DNA of 64,000 nt from Herpomyces periplanetae (taxonomy: Eukaryota > Ascomycota > Laboulbeniomycetes > Herpomycetales > Herpomycetaceae). The translations under genes and the position numbers were made by a program. Shown piece after piece: positions 8,971 through 20,520 of the stretch (positions are counted from its first letter, which is position 1; each line of letters starts with the position of its first letter). Below the pieces are notes generated by a model. It saw nothing but the letters and a program-made list of their open reading frames with translations, made no database searches and had not been told where the DNA came from. Location of the stretch: contig WMKJ01000057.1 of assembly GCA_009733715.1 (NCBI GenBank), positions 1 through 64,000 of the forward strand, in the 5' to 3' direction.

Positions 8971-11311
8971 TGTACATGAAAGGTCAACATATATTAACCA
9001 AGACCACGCTAAGCGTTAGTGAGGAGATAACTTTAAGAATGAGTATGGGTTAAGCAAGCAGACAGAAACTTTAACACTTCAAAAATTGGGAGGTTTTTTT
9101 GCGTAGTAAGTGAAATTTAAATGAAATATGATACCCTCTGTCAGCAGTGGGCGAGAGGTTAAGCATCCAGTGCTTGATGTAAAGAAAGAAAAAGAGCGTA
9201 CAAAAAGGTAATTGATAGTAGACGTTAATGGTTTGATGCATTTAAAAGGTAACCTGAGAAATCAGTAAAAAGCAGGTGGCAATGAGTTGGTTTAATAGAC
9301 GCAAGAGGATATCTAAAGCTTACACGTAGTTTGGCAATATGGCCTATAAGAGGAACATTATAAAACGTACTACAAGGGAAGTTTAACTACACCGAACCTA
9401 ACAAAGATAAAGGCCATACAAGCTATACCTAGTGTCCTGAGCATTAGTTTGACGTAAGGGATGACAGTAAAGATATGACAAAAAAGTTGTATGGTGGTAT
9501 CAGCGCATGAAGTTAAATCTATACACTAAAAAACCATTCATAACGTACTGCTTCATAAACTGTTTTAAAAGCCCAAGTAGATTTAATTAACAAATTTGCA
9601 TATAGACCAAATAAATAAATTTTTACGTGCTAACCCAATGGACTTAATTCAGTACAAATTCACAGTTAAACTTTCGCCGAGCAAAATAAAGATGAAACAA
9701 AATAGGAAAGACCTTTCAGCCTTGAGGAAATGGATGATTTTGATTGGATAACGGGAACTATCTGATCTCAGTGTTTCAGCCCTACGGTCCACACGACATT
9801 GACGTCATACTGCAGTGTATAGAAAGGCCGAAGAGAGTCGTACCTGCCGTTAATAAGCAGACCATCGTTCCATGCCGTCCTGATTTTAAGCGTAAAAGTC
9901 GTCGGACGTGGGTTTACGGGTGAGTAAAAGCCAAGATAGAATGGGAAAGTTAATGCCGAAGGGATGAGTTCGAGATGGATATGGAGCGCGAGAAAGGGGC
10001 GAATTATGTGTGAAACGTTAAAAAGTTGTGTGCGGAGATGTGAAGGAACGGGTTTAATGAAGAAGCTAGAGGGACAAACAAAGGTTAATGGTTTCAGTAA
10101 TGAGAAAATACCAACGGAATCACTAGGATATGGAATATGCCATTACAAGGAATTAAAACGAATGGAAATAGTGTCAGGGTTTACATGAATAGGTAGCAAG
10201 TGATTAAGGGGAGAGCAAGTTTGCGGGTTAAAGGTTGACGGTATTAGGAGAGAGTGGGCATAGAAAGATTATACATTTAAGCAGCATAACAATTGAGTGG
10301 TGCGGCAGACGTTAAGAAAGCGCAGGAAAGCGAAGTTTAACTAAGGTAAATTTTCCATACAAGTATTAATCATGGTGTTTATGTATATGCAAACACAACT
10401 TGTATATGCTCAATTGTGAAAAAGCATAAACATAAAAATATATACACATAAACAAATAAGGAGTAAATCAAAGCATGTAAAATACTTCCTAGCATGGTCA
10501 TGTACCCACGAGATTCCATCGATGGGTAATTCAACGTAGACGAAAAATGCGTACTCGTAAATGGGTAACATACAACAGGAAATGTAGACAAGTCATGTCG
10601 ACAAACCCGCGACAATATGCCGAGTCAGCGTGTAATCGTCTAATAGTGAAACATCCTCATTGCCTAAAAATCTCGCCCTCTTCCCCGCGAAACATTTACC
10701 GTTTGAATAAACTCGAACGTCTTTGGACTAAGAAAAAAGTATACAATCACGTGGGCCAGTAGGGGGCGACCCAAAGCTGAATTAGCTTGTAATAACAATG
10801 GAACTTATACAAGTAAAGATTAAGTCTTTTCTCTGCCGACGATTCGAAAAAGTTTAACACTTTTCCATCATCTTTTCTGCAAAGAATAAGACGACGATTC
10901 AGAATCGAATCATGACATTTTATCCAATCTGTATTCTTTCTTCAGTTAATTCTCCAAGAGTTGTTCAATTATTCTTACTGTTATCATTTTTAACACTTTA
11001 TCATTATCTTTCATCCAACACTCTTCACCTGTGATACTATTATATCAGCCCAATTATAACGAGTTAACTGACCATTCATACTCCTAATCATTATTATTCC
11101 AGGGCTGTACCTCATTCATCGATTACTCGTGCTATCGTATTGGATTTATCCCTTCATCAATTCACCCGTTCATCGGATTCATCAATCAATTTATCGATAC
11201 TCACATCCGTATAATTGACTATACATACTACATTTACGCATTAAACCGCATCTACATTAACCTATACATTCCTCATTAGCTAACTTAAAAGCAAAAGCCG
11301 TTGTCCATCTC
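8971..11311. other. Long stretch without a recognisable gene
   Basis: This 2.3-kb region lies between the 5' ends of the secreted-protein gene (minus) and the NDR kinase (plus), so it can hold both promoters. A CRE-like TGACGTCA lies near 9800 and a CACGTG at 10748-10753. From about 10840 to 11311 the plus strand is pyrimidine-rich, like the leaders of several other genes here. Small frames at 9964-10188 and 10547-10762 match nothing I recognise. No tRNA-like box pair was found. Confidence 0.4.
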
Positions 11312-14300
11312 ATGACGATAGCAACTTTTACAGTTACGCGAAAGCGTGACGTGAGAAGAAGTATCTCATTAAGACTTAATAGAAAAATACGATGGAAAGA
11401 ATTGCGTCCAACTGCTGCCTCTGATTCGTCCACCCAAGATATAATGGTCGACGTTGGTAATAAAGTTCGCCGCAGTAAAAGTAAAGTCCTTGCTGCCCTA
11501 CGCCTTAACAGACAAATCACCGCCCATACAGCTTCTGCTTCATCTCATCATTATGATACTCGACCTTTTGCACAGTCCCAGCAAAAGTTACTGCCGAACA
11601 CATCATCATCGTCAAATTCCATAACCTATTCAACCGATTTTAACGTTTGCGGTGCTACACCTCCTTCTCCTTCATCTTCAGTTCTATCCGCCGTACGAGA
11701 ATTACCTTGCCATGCTTTGTCCACCGTTTATGAGGATGCTTTAACTTTGAATAACCATTCATTAAACCACGTTTCATTACTTCCGTCTTCCATGCCCAAA
11801 AAAACCGAAAATCAAGATGATACAGCAACCATAGCAAGTAATCAATCCTCATCCGAATTGTTACTCGCAACTCCGGACAAATTATCCTTCACTTCAATTC
11901 CTCCTCCAACAAATCAACAAGATACCGTGGTCATTAAGAAACATCACCAAAGTCCTCGAGTCCAGAATAATTCTAATCAACACGATGATTCCATCCTTAA
12001 TTCTTACATTCCCAGCGCACCTTTTGGTTTACCTGGCGATGAAAAAAGTACTCAATTCAATAGTTCCAGTCCTTTAAACATGGTAGCAAGCACTTCGCAC
12101 AAAGAGGCTTACTCGACGGCAAAGACATCTGTATTTTCCTCGTCCAAGGAAACATGCATTCCCGTCAAGAATGCCAATCATGAAACTTTAAATGGGGGTC
12201 CAAGCCAAATGATTCCTCAATTCGCTGAAACCCCCTCAAAAATCGATCAATCAACTGGCACTACACCTCAAAAACCATTCGATAGTGTTCTTCAATCGTG
12301 CAAACCATCCGTACTAACAGTGGAATTGGCATCTACTGCCAAAGTTTACTTGGAAACTCATTTCAATCGTTTGTTAAACGAAACTACAACCCCCCGTTCC
12401 ATGAGACGCAGGGCCCTTGAACTAAAGCTTAAAACCTTAGGTTTGAATAAAGCTCAATGTGAACAAGCAAGACTTCAACTAGCAAGAGCAGAAAGTGATC
12501 ATCTTCGCTTGACCCGCGCCATGAGATCTCGACCTACGCTTTGGACGCAAGCCAAAATTAAAGAAGATCAAAAAGTCAAAACAGCTGGTTATGAGGTAGT
12601 ACGAGTGCTTGGAAAAGGTAGCTTTGGTGTAGTGCGATTAGTTCGAGAAAAAAATCCCATGGACCACACTCCGGACAATCTTAACAAAGCCGGGCCAAAC
12701 AAAAGCAAGCCAGGTATATCCGAAACCAATCAGCTCTATGCTATGAAGGTAATTCGAAAATCCGAGATGCTACGAAACTGTCAGGAAGGCCATTTGCGGG
12801 CTGAACGTGATTTTCTTGTTGCCTCTGAAAACTGTCAATGGATCGTCCCATTAATGGCCTCATTTCAAGATGATTCAAACTTGTATCTCGTCATGGAATA
12901 CATGATCGGTGGTGATTTTCTGGGTCTTCTGTTGCGAGAAGATGTCTTGGATGAACCAGTTGCTCGGTGGTACATAGCCGAAATGATTTTATGTGTTGAA
13001 GAAGCTCATCGTATGCGATGGATTCATCGTGATGTGAAGCCTGATAATTTCTTAATTGGAGCCGACGGCCATTTACGAATTTCTGACTTTGGTTTAGCCT
13101 TTGATGGTCATTGGTCTCACAGCCAGCCCTATTGGGTGGAAAAACGATACTCTTTGCTGGAAAAATTGGGTATCGAAGTAAAAGGTGACGCACAGGACGA
13201 AGCTGAAGAAGCACGTCAAAAAAAAAATGGGGGAGGTGTGACAAGCTACGTTCAAAAGTATGGAATGGGATTTAATTCGCAGCCTGCCAATGGTGAGACA
13301 ATTTTGAATCATTTGGACCGAAATGCCAGACGACGTCTTGCGCGCAGTGTTGTAGGAACTAGTCAGTATATGGCACCAGAAGTAATTCGAAGTGAAGAAT
13401 ACGATGGAAGATGTGATTGGTGGAGCATAGGTGTTATACTTTATGAAAGCCTGTACGGCTGTACTCCATTTTTTGCAGATCGCCGAACTGAAACAAAAAA
13501 GAGGATTTTACATCATACAACGGAATTGAGATTTCCAACTCGTCCTCGTTATGCCAGGCCCACGTCCCGAAATCCCGTTCCTTTGAAGCCCGTATCAGCA
13601 TTGGCTATTGACTTGATCTTTCGCTTACTTCAAGAACGTCAATATAGACTAAGTTGCAGTCGTTATCATGCAAATGACTTTTTAAATGGTACCGGAAGCA
13701 ATACAGCTGGACCATCCAGTCGAGGTGGAGCATACGGTGTCAATGGAGCCGCAATAGGGAGTGGAGTCCTATACTGCTCGCCAAATCAAAAGTACTCAAA
13801 CAACAGAAATCTTGATATGAATACGGGTCGTGGAATCGTTTATCCTAATGATGCCGAGGACATCAAAAAGCACTCATTTTTTTGCGGAATAGAATGGAAC
13901 AAAATTGGTAAACGTCGACCGCCTTTCGTTCCAAGCGTTCGAGAGGGCCAGGGTATTGACAAGTACTTTGAAAAAGAGGAGGACATCCTTAGTGGAAGTG
14001 AACTTCTTGCATCAATATCCAATGCCATTGGAGATCAGGCAGCCGGGGGAAAAAATGAAACAGTTAAAGGAACTGATAAGCTTGGACTCATGAAGAATGG
14101 CATAATGCTTAATTCTAATGGCAAAAAGGTTTCCACACCGGCAGCAAAGCATCGCAAGATTGAGTATAAGCGCCCTCGAGATAAGCTGTTGCGTGATCCA
14201 GTCGTCGGACGTAAAGTATTGGAATTGCGCAAACGTGCGGTGTTTCTAGGATACACGTATAGGAGACCACGAGGTCTACTGATACTTGATCCAGAAACTG

Positions 14301-14590
14301 TGAAAAAATTTGCCCAAGTTCAGCGATCTAGTTTTCGACATTTGAAAGGTTCATCCATGAGTTTGGGAAATACCAATAGTACGACCGAAACCACAGATAC
14401 AACCGAATCATCTTTATCATCAAATTCAGAAGATCCTCATGACCGACTCAGTGAGCATGGTGCCAATGCCAATAGCAAAACAGCGTCAAATACATCAGGT
14501 GTGAGATCGCGTGGACTAAGGTGCGCTGTAGCTTTGGCAATTGGTGCTAAAGGACGGTGGGTGAAGAGAGGTGGTGCGATGGCATCCTAA
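11312..14590 (+). CDS. NDR/LATS-family AGC serine/threonine kinase
   Basis: This 1,092-residue, intronless kinase belongs to the NDR group, which in fungi controls polarity, morphogenesis and mitotic exit. Residues 1 to about 400 are Ser/Thr-rich and disordered. A basic helical segment (about 365-415) resembles the N-terminal MOB-binding region of NDR kinases. The catalytic domain starts at YEVVRVLGKGSFG (glycine loop about 434), with Lys in YAMKV, HRDVKPDN (Asp574) and DFG (Asp592). A long insert lies before ARRRLARSVVGTSQYMAPE, where Ser679 is the NDR activation-loop serine. The C-terminal hydrophobic motif FLGYTYRR carries Thr982. The HWSHSQPYW and YSLLEKLGI signature in the insert marks a filamentous-fungal NDR subgroup rather than Cbk1 or Dbf2 themselves. 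A second low-complexity insert lies at about 785-845. The exact start is uncertain because the N-terminus is not conserved. Confidence 0.88.
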   Translation: MTIATFTVTRKRDVRRSISLRLNRKIRWKELRPTAASDSSTQDIMVDVGNKVRRSKSKVLAALRLNRQITAHTASASSHHYDTRPFAQSQQKLLPNTSSSSNSITYSTDFNVCGATPPSPSSSVLSAVRELPCHALSTVYEDALTLNNHSLNHVSLLPSSMPKKTENQDDTATIASNQSSSELLLATPDKLSFTSIPPPTNQQDTVVIKKHHQSPRVQNNSNQHDDSILNSYIPSAPFGLPGDEKSTQFNSSSPLNMVASTSHKEAYSTAKTSVFSSSKETCIPVKNANHETLNGGPSQMIPQFAETPSKIDQSTGTTPQKPFDSVLQSCKPSVLTVELASTAKVYLETHFNRLLNETTTPRSMRRRALELKLKTLGLNKAQCEQARLQLARAESDHLRLTRAMRSRPTLWTQAKIKEDQKVKTAGYEVVRVLGKGSFGVVRLVREKNPMDHTPDNLNKAGPNKSKPGISETNQLYAMKVIRKSEMLRNCQEGHLRAERDFLVASENCQWIVPLMASFQDDSNLYLVMEYMIGGDFLGLLLREDVLDEPVARWYIAEMILCVEEAHRMRWIHRDVKPDNFLIGADGHLRISDFGLAFDGHWSHSQPYWVEKRYSLLEKLGIEVKGDAQDEAEEARQKKNGGGVTSYVQKYGMGFNSQPANGETILNHLDRNARRRLARSVVGTSQYMAPEVIRSEEYDGRCDWWSIGVILYESLYGCTPFFADRRTETKKRILHHTTELRFPTRPRYARPTSRNPVPLKPVSALAIDLIFRLLQERQYRLSCSRYHANDFLNGTGSNTAGPSSRGGAYGVNGAAIGSGVLYCSPNQKYSNNRNLDMNTGRGIVYPNDAEDIKKHSFFCGIEWNKIGKRRPPFVPSVREGQGIDKYFEKEEDILSGSELLASISNAIGDQAAGGKNETVKGTDKLGLMKNGIMLNSNGKKVSTPAAKHRKIEYKRPRDKLLRDPVVGRKVLELRKRAVFLGYTYRRPRGLLILDPETVKKFAQVQRSSFRHLKGSSMSLGNTNSTTETTDTTESSLSSNSEDPHDRLSEHGANANSKTASNTSGVRSRGLRCAVALAIGAKGRWVKRGGAMAS

Positions 14591-14776
14591 TAATTTCTGC
14601 GTAAAACGACCCTCTTAATTTTCCACGCCCGAAACATTGCATCCCATGTTAGCTTAATATTAAATTTTCGACGTATTCCTGTATAGTCCGATTTTGCGAT
14701 AGGTGTTGTCTAGTTAAGCACTGAATAGATACATTTGCTTCTTCTACCGTACCAAACTGTCTGCGTGCCAATGATA

Positions 14777-15571
14777 TTACTTATCGTGTAAAGTATCATC
14801 ACTTCGAAAATCCTTATTATGCTTTTGAGAATTAGCCGAATTTGATTCAATATTCTTAGCATAGTCAAGTGGGATTACGTCGGTTTGAATAGCTTGAGCT
14901 TCATCATTAACCCCAAGATCGCGAAGTTGGCGAACCAAATCGTCCAAGCAAGCAATTTTGCGTACTTGGTCTGGATGCAATTTCGCACTGCTTGACTGTA
15001 ATGCGCGAACCTGTCGCAATTTTTTTGAAAGTCGTTTAACTTTGCGGGCATTCTCAACTTCATTATCTTGGTCTAAGGAAATCGGATTTGTTGAAGTAGA
15101 ATCAGAATTTTCATTTCCACAGGACAAAGAACCGTCATGAGTGTGAAGCGGGGATGCTGATGGCAGCGTTTTGTTGACTGAGTTAGGCTTTGCAGAGCGC
15201 TTGCGCCTTGATTTAACGGGTGTAGGAAAATTGACATCACGAGAGGTGGTTGATGAAACATTAACGGAAGGACCAGGCTGGGGGAATTTTCCTGAATCGA
15301 CGAATTGACTACCGACAACGTGGGCAGAGCAGGAGTTGGTAAATGTAGAACGCAAACCTTTTATTCGGTATACTTCAATATCTTCGGGGGGTTTGTAACC
15401 AGGCCGAACACGCAACTCAGGACGTATGGAGCCGTCAAGGCGCATTGATGCAGGGACGTAAGAGTATCCATTTGATGTGGTTATAATTCCCGATTTTGAG
15501 GGTTTTAAATTATCCAGAGAAGATAATTTAGGGGTTATTTTAGTCTGACTAGAATCTGACGGACTGGTCAT
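14777..15571 (-). CDS. PYM1: PYM, partner of Y14 and Mago
   Basis: This 264-residue cytoplasmic exon-junction-complex disassembly factor binds the Mago-Y14 dimer and, in animals, the small ribosomal subunit. The N-terminal Mago-binding motif is clear at about residues 34-65 (YVPASMRLDGSIRPELRV, then RPGYKPPEDIEVYRIKG). A basic Ser-rich linker follows. The C-terminal helical region (ARKVKRLSKKLRQVRAL, then LDDLVRQLRDLGV) matches the PYM C-terminal pattern. I place the start at the ATG at 15571 (MTSPSDSS); the 11 codons above it would need a TTG start. The gene is convergent with the NDR kinase (186 bp between stops) and divergent from SURF6. Its presence implies that this fungus keeps a Mago-Y14 exon junction complex. 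Confidence 0.88.
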   Translation of the reverse strand: MTSPSDSSQTKITPKLSSLDNLKPSKSGIITTSNGYSYVPASMRLDGSIRPELRVRPGYKPPEDIEVYRIKGLRSTFTNSCSAHVVGSQFVDSGKFPQPGPSVNVSSTTSRDVNFPTPVKSRRKRSAKPNSVNKTLPSASPLHTHDGSLSCGNENSDSTSTNPISLDQDNEVENARKVKRLSKKLRQVRALQSSSAKLHPDQVRKIACLDDLVRQLRDLGVNDEAQAIQTDVIPLDYAKNIESNSANSQKHNKDFRSDDTLHDK

Positions 15572-16534
15572 AACGAAAAGATCAAGGTATATGGATGTAT
15601 TCAATATACAATCTAGTGAAGGATAACTTTAAAAAATCGAGGACGGTCAGGATAATTTTAAGAATAGCGATCTTGCCGTTAATATTTTCCTGTAAATTAA
15701 ACGACTAGCGGAAACTCTCCGAATAAAACAATAATATTTGGAAGCACGTACAAAAAGAATGACCACCATCTACTGGGCCAGCCCGGAATGCCTTTTCGCT
15801 AAGCCAGGAAACAGCGGGATACGATAGTCCACGGATATAGCTGGTTTTAACTGGTCTCCTTTAAAAAACAAGTTACTGTATACACATCACTATTCACAAA
15901 TTCGCGCCTGCGACGTTTTAAAATAAAGATTATTGTCACCTCATACCGTCAAATTGTTCAAAAGTCAACCAAATCGTCAAAATCGGCAACTTTTTCAAAA
16001 TTTTCACGCGCCCGACGCTCACATGATCACCATTACATAACTCAGCACGTGGCAACCACGTGAATAATGACTAATCAGGAGTGGACTCAGTCATGGTGCA
16101 CGTGAGTTTGTCTTAAGGTGGCTCGGTTAGCGGGAACGAGAGTTCACCCACAAACTTCCTCGCAGGTTTATACACGAGGCTAGTTGTTTGAACGGTGAAA
16201 TCATTATCGGGATTATCGCTTTGGGATATAATTTGGTTGAATTTTTATAGTTATTGTCAAGGCTAAAGTTAAGAATTTACAGATTGGTCGGTTATATTTA
16301 TTGATGGATACTTTTGCTTGATTGTTCCGTGATATATATAGCTTTTTATGCATGAAAATGATATCGAAGTGTGCATGCATTTAGAAAGCTTTTACCATAG
16401 TTGAACGATTTTATAAAATACTCGTTAACAATCTCGAATTTGAGAATACTGCTCAATAAACGTGTTAAGCATACTAGCGTTTGGTACACACGCTGTTTTG
16501 ATTGCTTGGTTGTGTGTGCCAGGTTTTTCAAGTA
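15572..16534. promoter_or_regulatory. Divergent PYM/SURF6 promoter region with three CACGTG motifs
   Basis: This 963-bp region feeds two start codons pointing away from each other. CACGTG palindromes lie at 16046-16051, 16057-16062 and 16099-16104, the first two separated by only 5 bp. Between and beside them are TGACTAA (about 16067) and a GACTCAGTC palindrome (about 16084), which resemble bZIP half-sites. The cluster sits about 430-490 bp before the SURF6 ATG. CACGTG is the classic bHLH target (Cbf1/Pho4 type in fungi); binding here is inference. Confidence 0.5.
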
Positions 16535-18219
16535 ATGTCTGAGGTTACGATTGAGGTTCGCAAGATCCGCTTGTTTATTTCACTTAAAAATGTTTAGTTA
16601 AAGGATTATTTATTCATATATTCATTTATTATGTGCAGGAGAGACTAAAAAGGCATGCGGATGCTTTCGAGAGCTTGCTAGCTCTTACTCCCGTAAAAGA
16701 TTGGGAAACGGATAATACGTGTGTACGTGGATGATATCAAAATCTAGTTTTAATGGACATGAAAACATTTTGCGATAAGCTTACATGGAGGTTATGGTAG
16801 CTAATACGATTAAATTATCGTTAATAGGAACAATGGAAAAGAAAAAAGTCAAGCAAGGCTGATAAACGGAGGGCCAAGCGTGCCAAACTTAACCCTTCGG
16901 CACTAGTTAACGCTAAAATCAAGCTCCAGGAGTTAGAACAGCAGCAGTGTATAGGTGGTAATGATAATACAGAGGTTAAAGTTGGAATTGCCTTTAATGA
17001 GTTACCTACAACGAAAATTGCAATTTCAATACCGTTGGAAGGAGAGAGAATTTCAGTAGATAGGCTATCGCCCATATCGAATACTTCTACGATAATATCC
17101 CAGAGTCAGCAATCGATATTATCTACGGATAATGCAAGTCCAGTGGTGAAAGCCGCTTCAATATCATCGGCTACAACAATTCAGTCCATATCTGAAAACG
17201 ACAAACAAGAAGAGGCCAAAGTTGAAGCAGCTGACGAATTACCCGTAATTGACAAGGAAGCATTACGGGAGCGATTACGCGCTAAAATTCATGAATTTCG
17301 TATGGGACGAAAAGCCGAAGATGAAACTGGCCGTCTTATACGTACCCGACAAGAATTACTAGACTCTCGACGTCGGAAATTGGACAGGCGAAAAAAGCGC
17401 AAGGAAGAATTACGCAATCGAGAAAAATCCTCGTGTGAAAATGTTGAAACAACAGAAGCTGAATTAGCGTTAATGCGTGGGTCAGGATCTACGACACCGT
17501 TACTGGAGGATTTTAAACGCCAAATGAATTCAGCAGATATGGAGAATGGGGAATCAGGATTAGCATTTGGACGAGTTCAATTCAAGCAAAGAAATATGGG
17601 TGATAACGATGACGATGACAATGCAAATGCCATTGACAGTAGTCTGGCGGCATTTCTTGACGCAAGAACATGGTCGAAAGGGGCTGCGAAGCGAAGAAAG
17701 TATGAAGACAAAATACAACGGAACTCAAATAATGCGATAATAAATCGACATCTAAAACACAGTGGGGGACCGGCGCCTAAGAGTCACGATTTTCAAGCAA
17801 TGTTACATCGAGCGGAAAAGTTACACGCAAAATATTCAGGACTGGATGAAACGAAGCGCAGTTTAGTGGAAAATAATGCAGCATGGCAGCGAGCAACCTT
17901 ACGTGCAGCAGGTGTGAGTAATTCGGAGATTCAAGCAGAACTGCCCACGACAACATCACTAGCGCAAATGCGTTTACGAAACAAGAGAAAGGAGAGAAGC
18001 AAGCAGCGTAGTGCAGCAGAATGGAAGGCTCGGATCCAAGAAGTTGAAAAATCAATTAACGCGAAACAACGCACGCGCGAAGAAAATCTTCAATCGCATG
18101 CAGGGCGCGTTGTAGGTAACTCGGAAAAGTCACGGAATCCAATGCGTACGAAACTTCGCAGACCGGGATTCGAAGGGAGTTTTAAGAGTCGAAGTAAGGA
18201 TAAAAATTCCAAGGCATGA
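16535..18219 (+). CDS. RRP14: SURF6/Rrp14 nucleolar ribosome-biogenesis protein
   Basis: This protein acts in nucleolar pre-rRNA processing and in both 40S and 60S assembly. I read three exons giving 498 residues: 16535-16555, 16639-16722 and 16828-18219. Exon 2 encodes ERLKRHADAFESLLALTPVK and exon 3 opens EQWKRKKSSKADKRRAKRAK; together they reproduce the Rrp14 N-terminal domain (ERL...AFDGLLALIP...EQWK). Intron 2 has GTACGT and TAG ends. The end of exon 1 is less certain: GTTCGC (used here) and GTTACG both keep the frame. The C-terminal SURF6 domain includes FGRVQFKQRN, SHDFQAMLHRAEKL, lysine/arginine-rich helices and ARIQEVEKSINAKQRTREENL, ending with the conserved RRPGFEGSFK. The body is highly charged and partly coiled-coil. 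Confidence 0.88.
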
Positions 18220-18308
18220 GTATAACGTTGAGGATGATATCGTACAAGAGAATACGAATTCAAAATGCTATTAGGTTGGTTCAAAGCGAGTGAAGTTATG
18301 GGAGCAAA

Positions 18309-19225
<917 letters not shown>

Positions 19226-19509
19226 ATTAAATAAAAAGGTCAATGCACACCAAAGATTTTTGCAAATATTAAAGTTCGAATTTTTTCCTTCGCTTGAATT
19301 TTTTTCGCGTCATCACCAAAAAATCATGGCCGGTATCGCAAGAATGATTTATCCGAATGATTTGTCATCAGGATTGGCTAATCAGTCACGTGGGAAAGGG
19401 GGAGATGATAAGCGGGAGATGGGGGTGGGGAGAGAGGGGAGGAAGAGTGGAAGAAGAGAAGTTTAGGATATTTTGAATTGAAGCAGAAGCAGAAGCAGAA
19501 ACTAGTAAA
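19226..19509. promoter_or_regulatory. Shared bidirectional promoter of NDUFS8 and mitochondrial ACP
   Basis: Only 284 bp separate the two start codons, so regulatory sequence must be shared. A CACGTG motif in the context GTCACGTGGG sits at 19387-19392, near the middle. A purine-rich tract (about 19395-19460) and a 22-bp AAGCAG hexamer repeat (19480-19501) lead into the ACP start. Confidence 0.6.
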
Positions 19510-20272
19510 ATGCTCAGATACGTTTCATTAAATTTTGCAAGACGCGCTACTTGGGGGGGTTTAGTGCAAAGGTCAATTCATACTTTTCCGCGTACGGTGA
19601 TTAATGGACCAACGCGACTATGGTGGATGGCAACGCGACAATATTCCTCGGCTAAAGCGTTAACGAAAGAAGAAGTTGAATCGAGAATTATTTCGTTGTT
19701 AAAGGGATTTGAAAAGGTATTTAATCCACACTTTTATTCACAAGTGTCAATGAATGTGGTGCATGGCACAAAAAATTCATGTGATTCTAATTATTGATTA
19801 AATATGATGCATATAATTTTGGCATACTAATGTACGCGATCTTTAGGCTGCAAAATCCGATAAAGTATATATTTTCAAACCATTTGGTCACGGTTAATTT
19901 TAAGGTTCAGGCTAATTTACGGGCTATGGTAGATTTCTCCTTCGGCTCAATTTTCCAAGGATCTAGGCTTGGACAGCCTTGATACGGTCGAAGTAGTAAT
20001 GGCAATTGAGGAGGTAGGTATACAAAATGGTGCATAAGCGTAGAATTGACGCGTTTCTGTACTAACTTCATAATCAGGAATTCTCCATCGAAATACCCGA
20101 CAAAGAAGCAGACTCTATTTCAAGCGGTTCGTTGTCCTTTTTAATCCATATTCGCAGCCGCTACAGTCGCGTACTAAGTCTTATTCACTTGATAAACAAA
20201 CCTCCCACAGTCGATCAAGCCGTTAACTATATTCTAAGTCAACCCGACGGTAAGCTCGACTCTCTACGCTGA
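19510..20272 (+). CDS. ACP1: Mitochondrial acyl carrier protein (complex I-associated)
   Basis: This 138-residue protein carries growing acyl chains on 4'-phosphopantetheine in mitochondrial fatty-acid synthesis (octanoate for lipoate) and is a structural complex I subunit in most fungi. Five exons: 19510-19716, 19847-19864, 19933-20013, 20078-20126 and 20211-20272. The conserved DLGLDSLDTVEVVMAIEEEF is rebuilt across exons 3 and 4; Ser90 is the attachment serine. Exon 2 is only 18 nt (AAKSDK); without it the LLKGFEK to ISPSAQF join would lack the usual spacer. TACTAA branch-point copies precede exon 2 (19825) and exon 5 (about 20172). Intron 4 uses a GTTCGT donor. The last exon ends VDQAVNYILSQPD plus a short tail. 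A basic mitochondrial presequence occupies about residues 1-48. Confidence 0.93.
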
Positions 20273-20520
20273 CTGGTTTCCCACACAATTACCACTTATC
20301 AACCCTCATTTACTAACTCTCCCCTAGCCCATTAACCTCCCTTTCCTCTACTTGTTATTTTCCCCCCTCCCCCATAACAAATCAAATTCCTTTTTTTCGC
20401 ACCTTCCCCCATACCGACTTCCGGACCAACTGTTTTTCCAACAAGCACTGCTCCTTCCGCTAATTTGCTCCTTCCCATCATGTGAATCAGCCCTACCGCT
20501 TCGCAGCAGGAACATCGAAA

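Noticed and set aside
9964-10188. 74-codon frame in the long gap
   Set aside because: No recognisable motif, no supporting neighbouring exon, and length within chance expectation.
10547-10762. 71-codon basic frame before the NDR kinase
   Set aside because: No family resemblance and no splice continuation seen; probably chance.
15572-15604. Upstream 11-codon extension of PYM
   Set aside because: It would need TTG as initiator; the ATG at 15571 lies just before the conserved region and is the ordinary choice.
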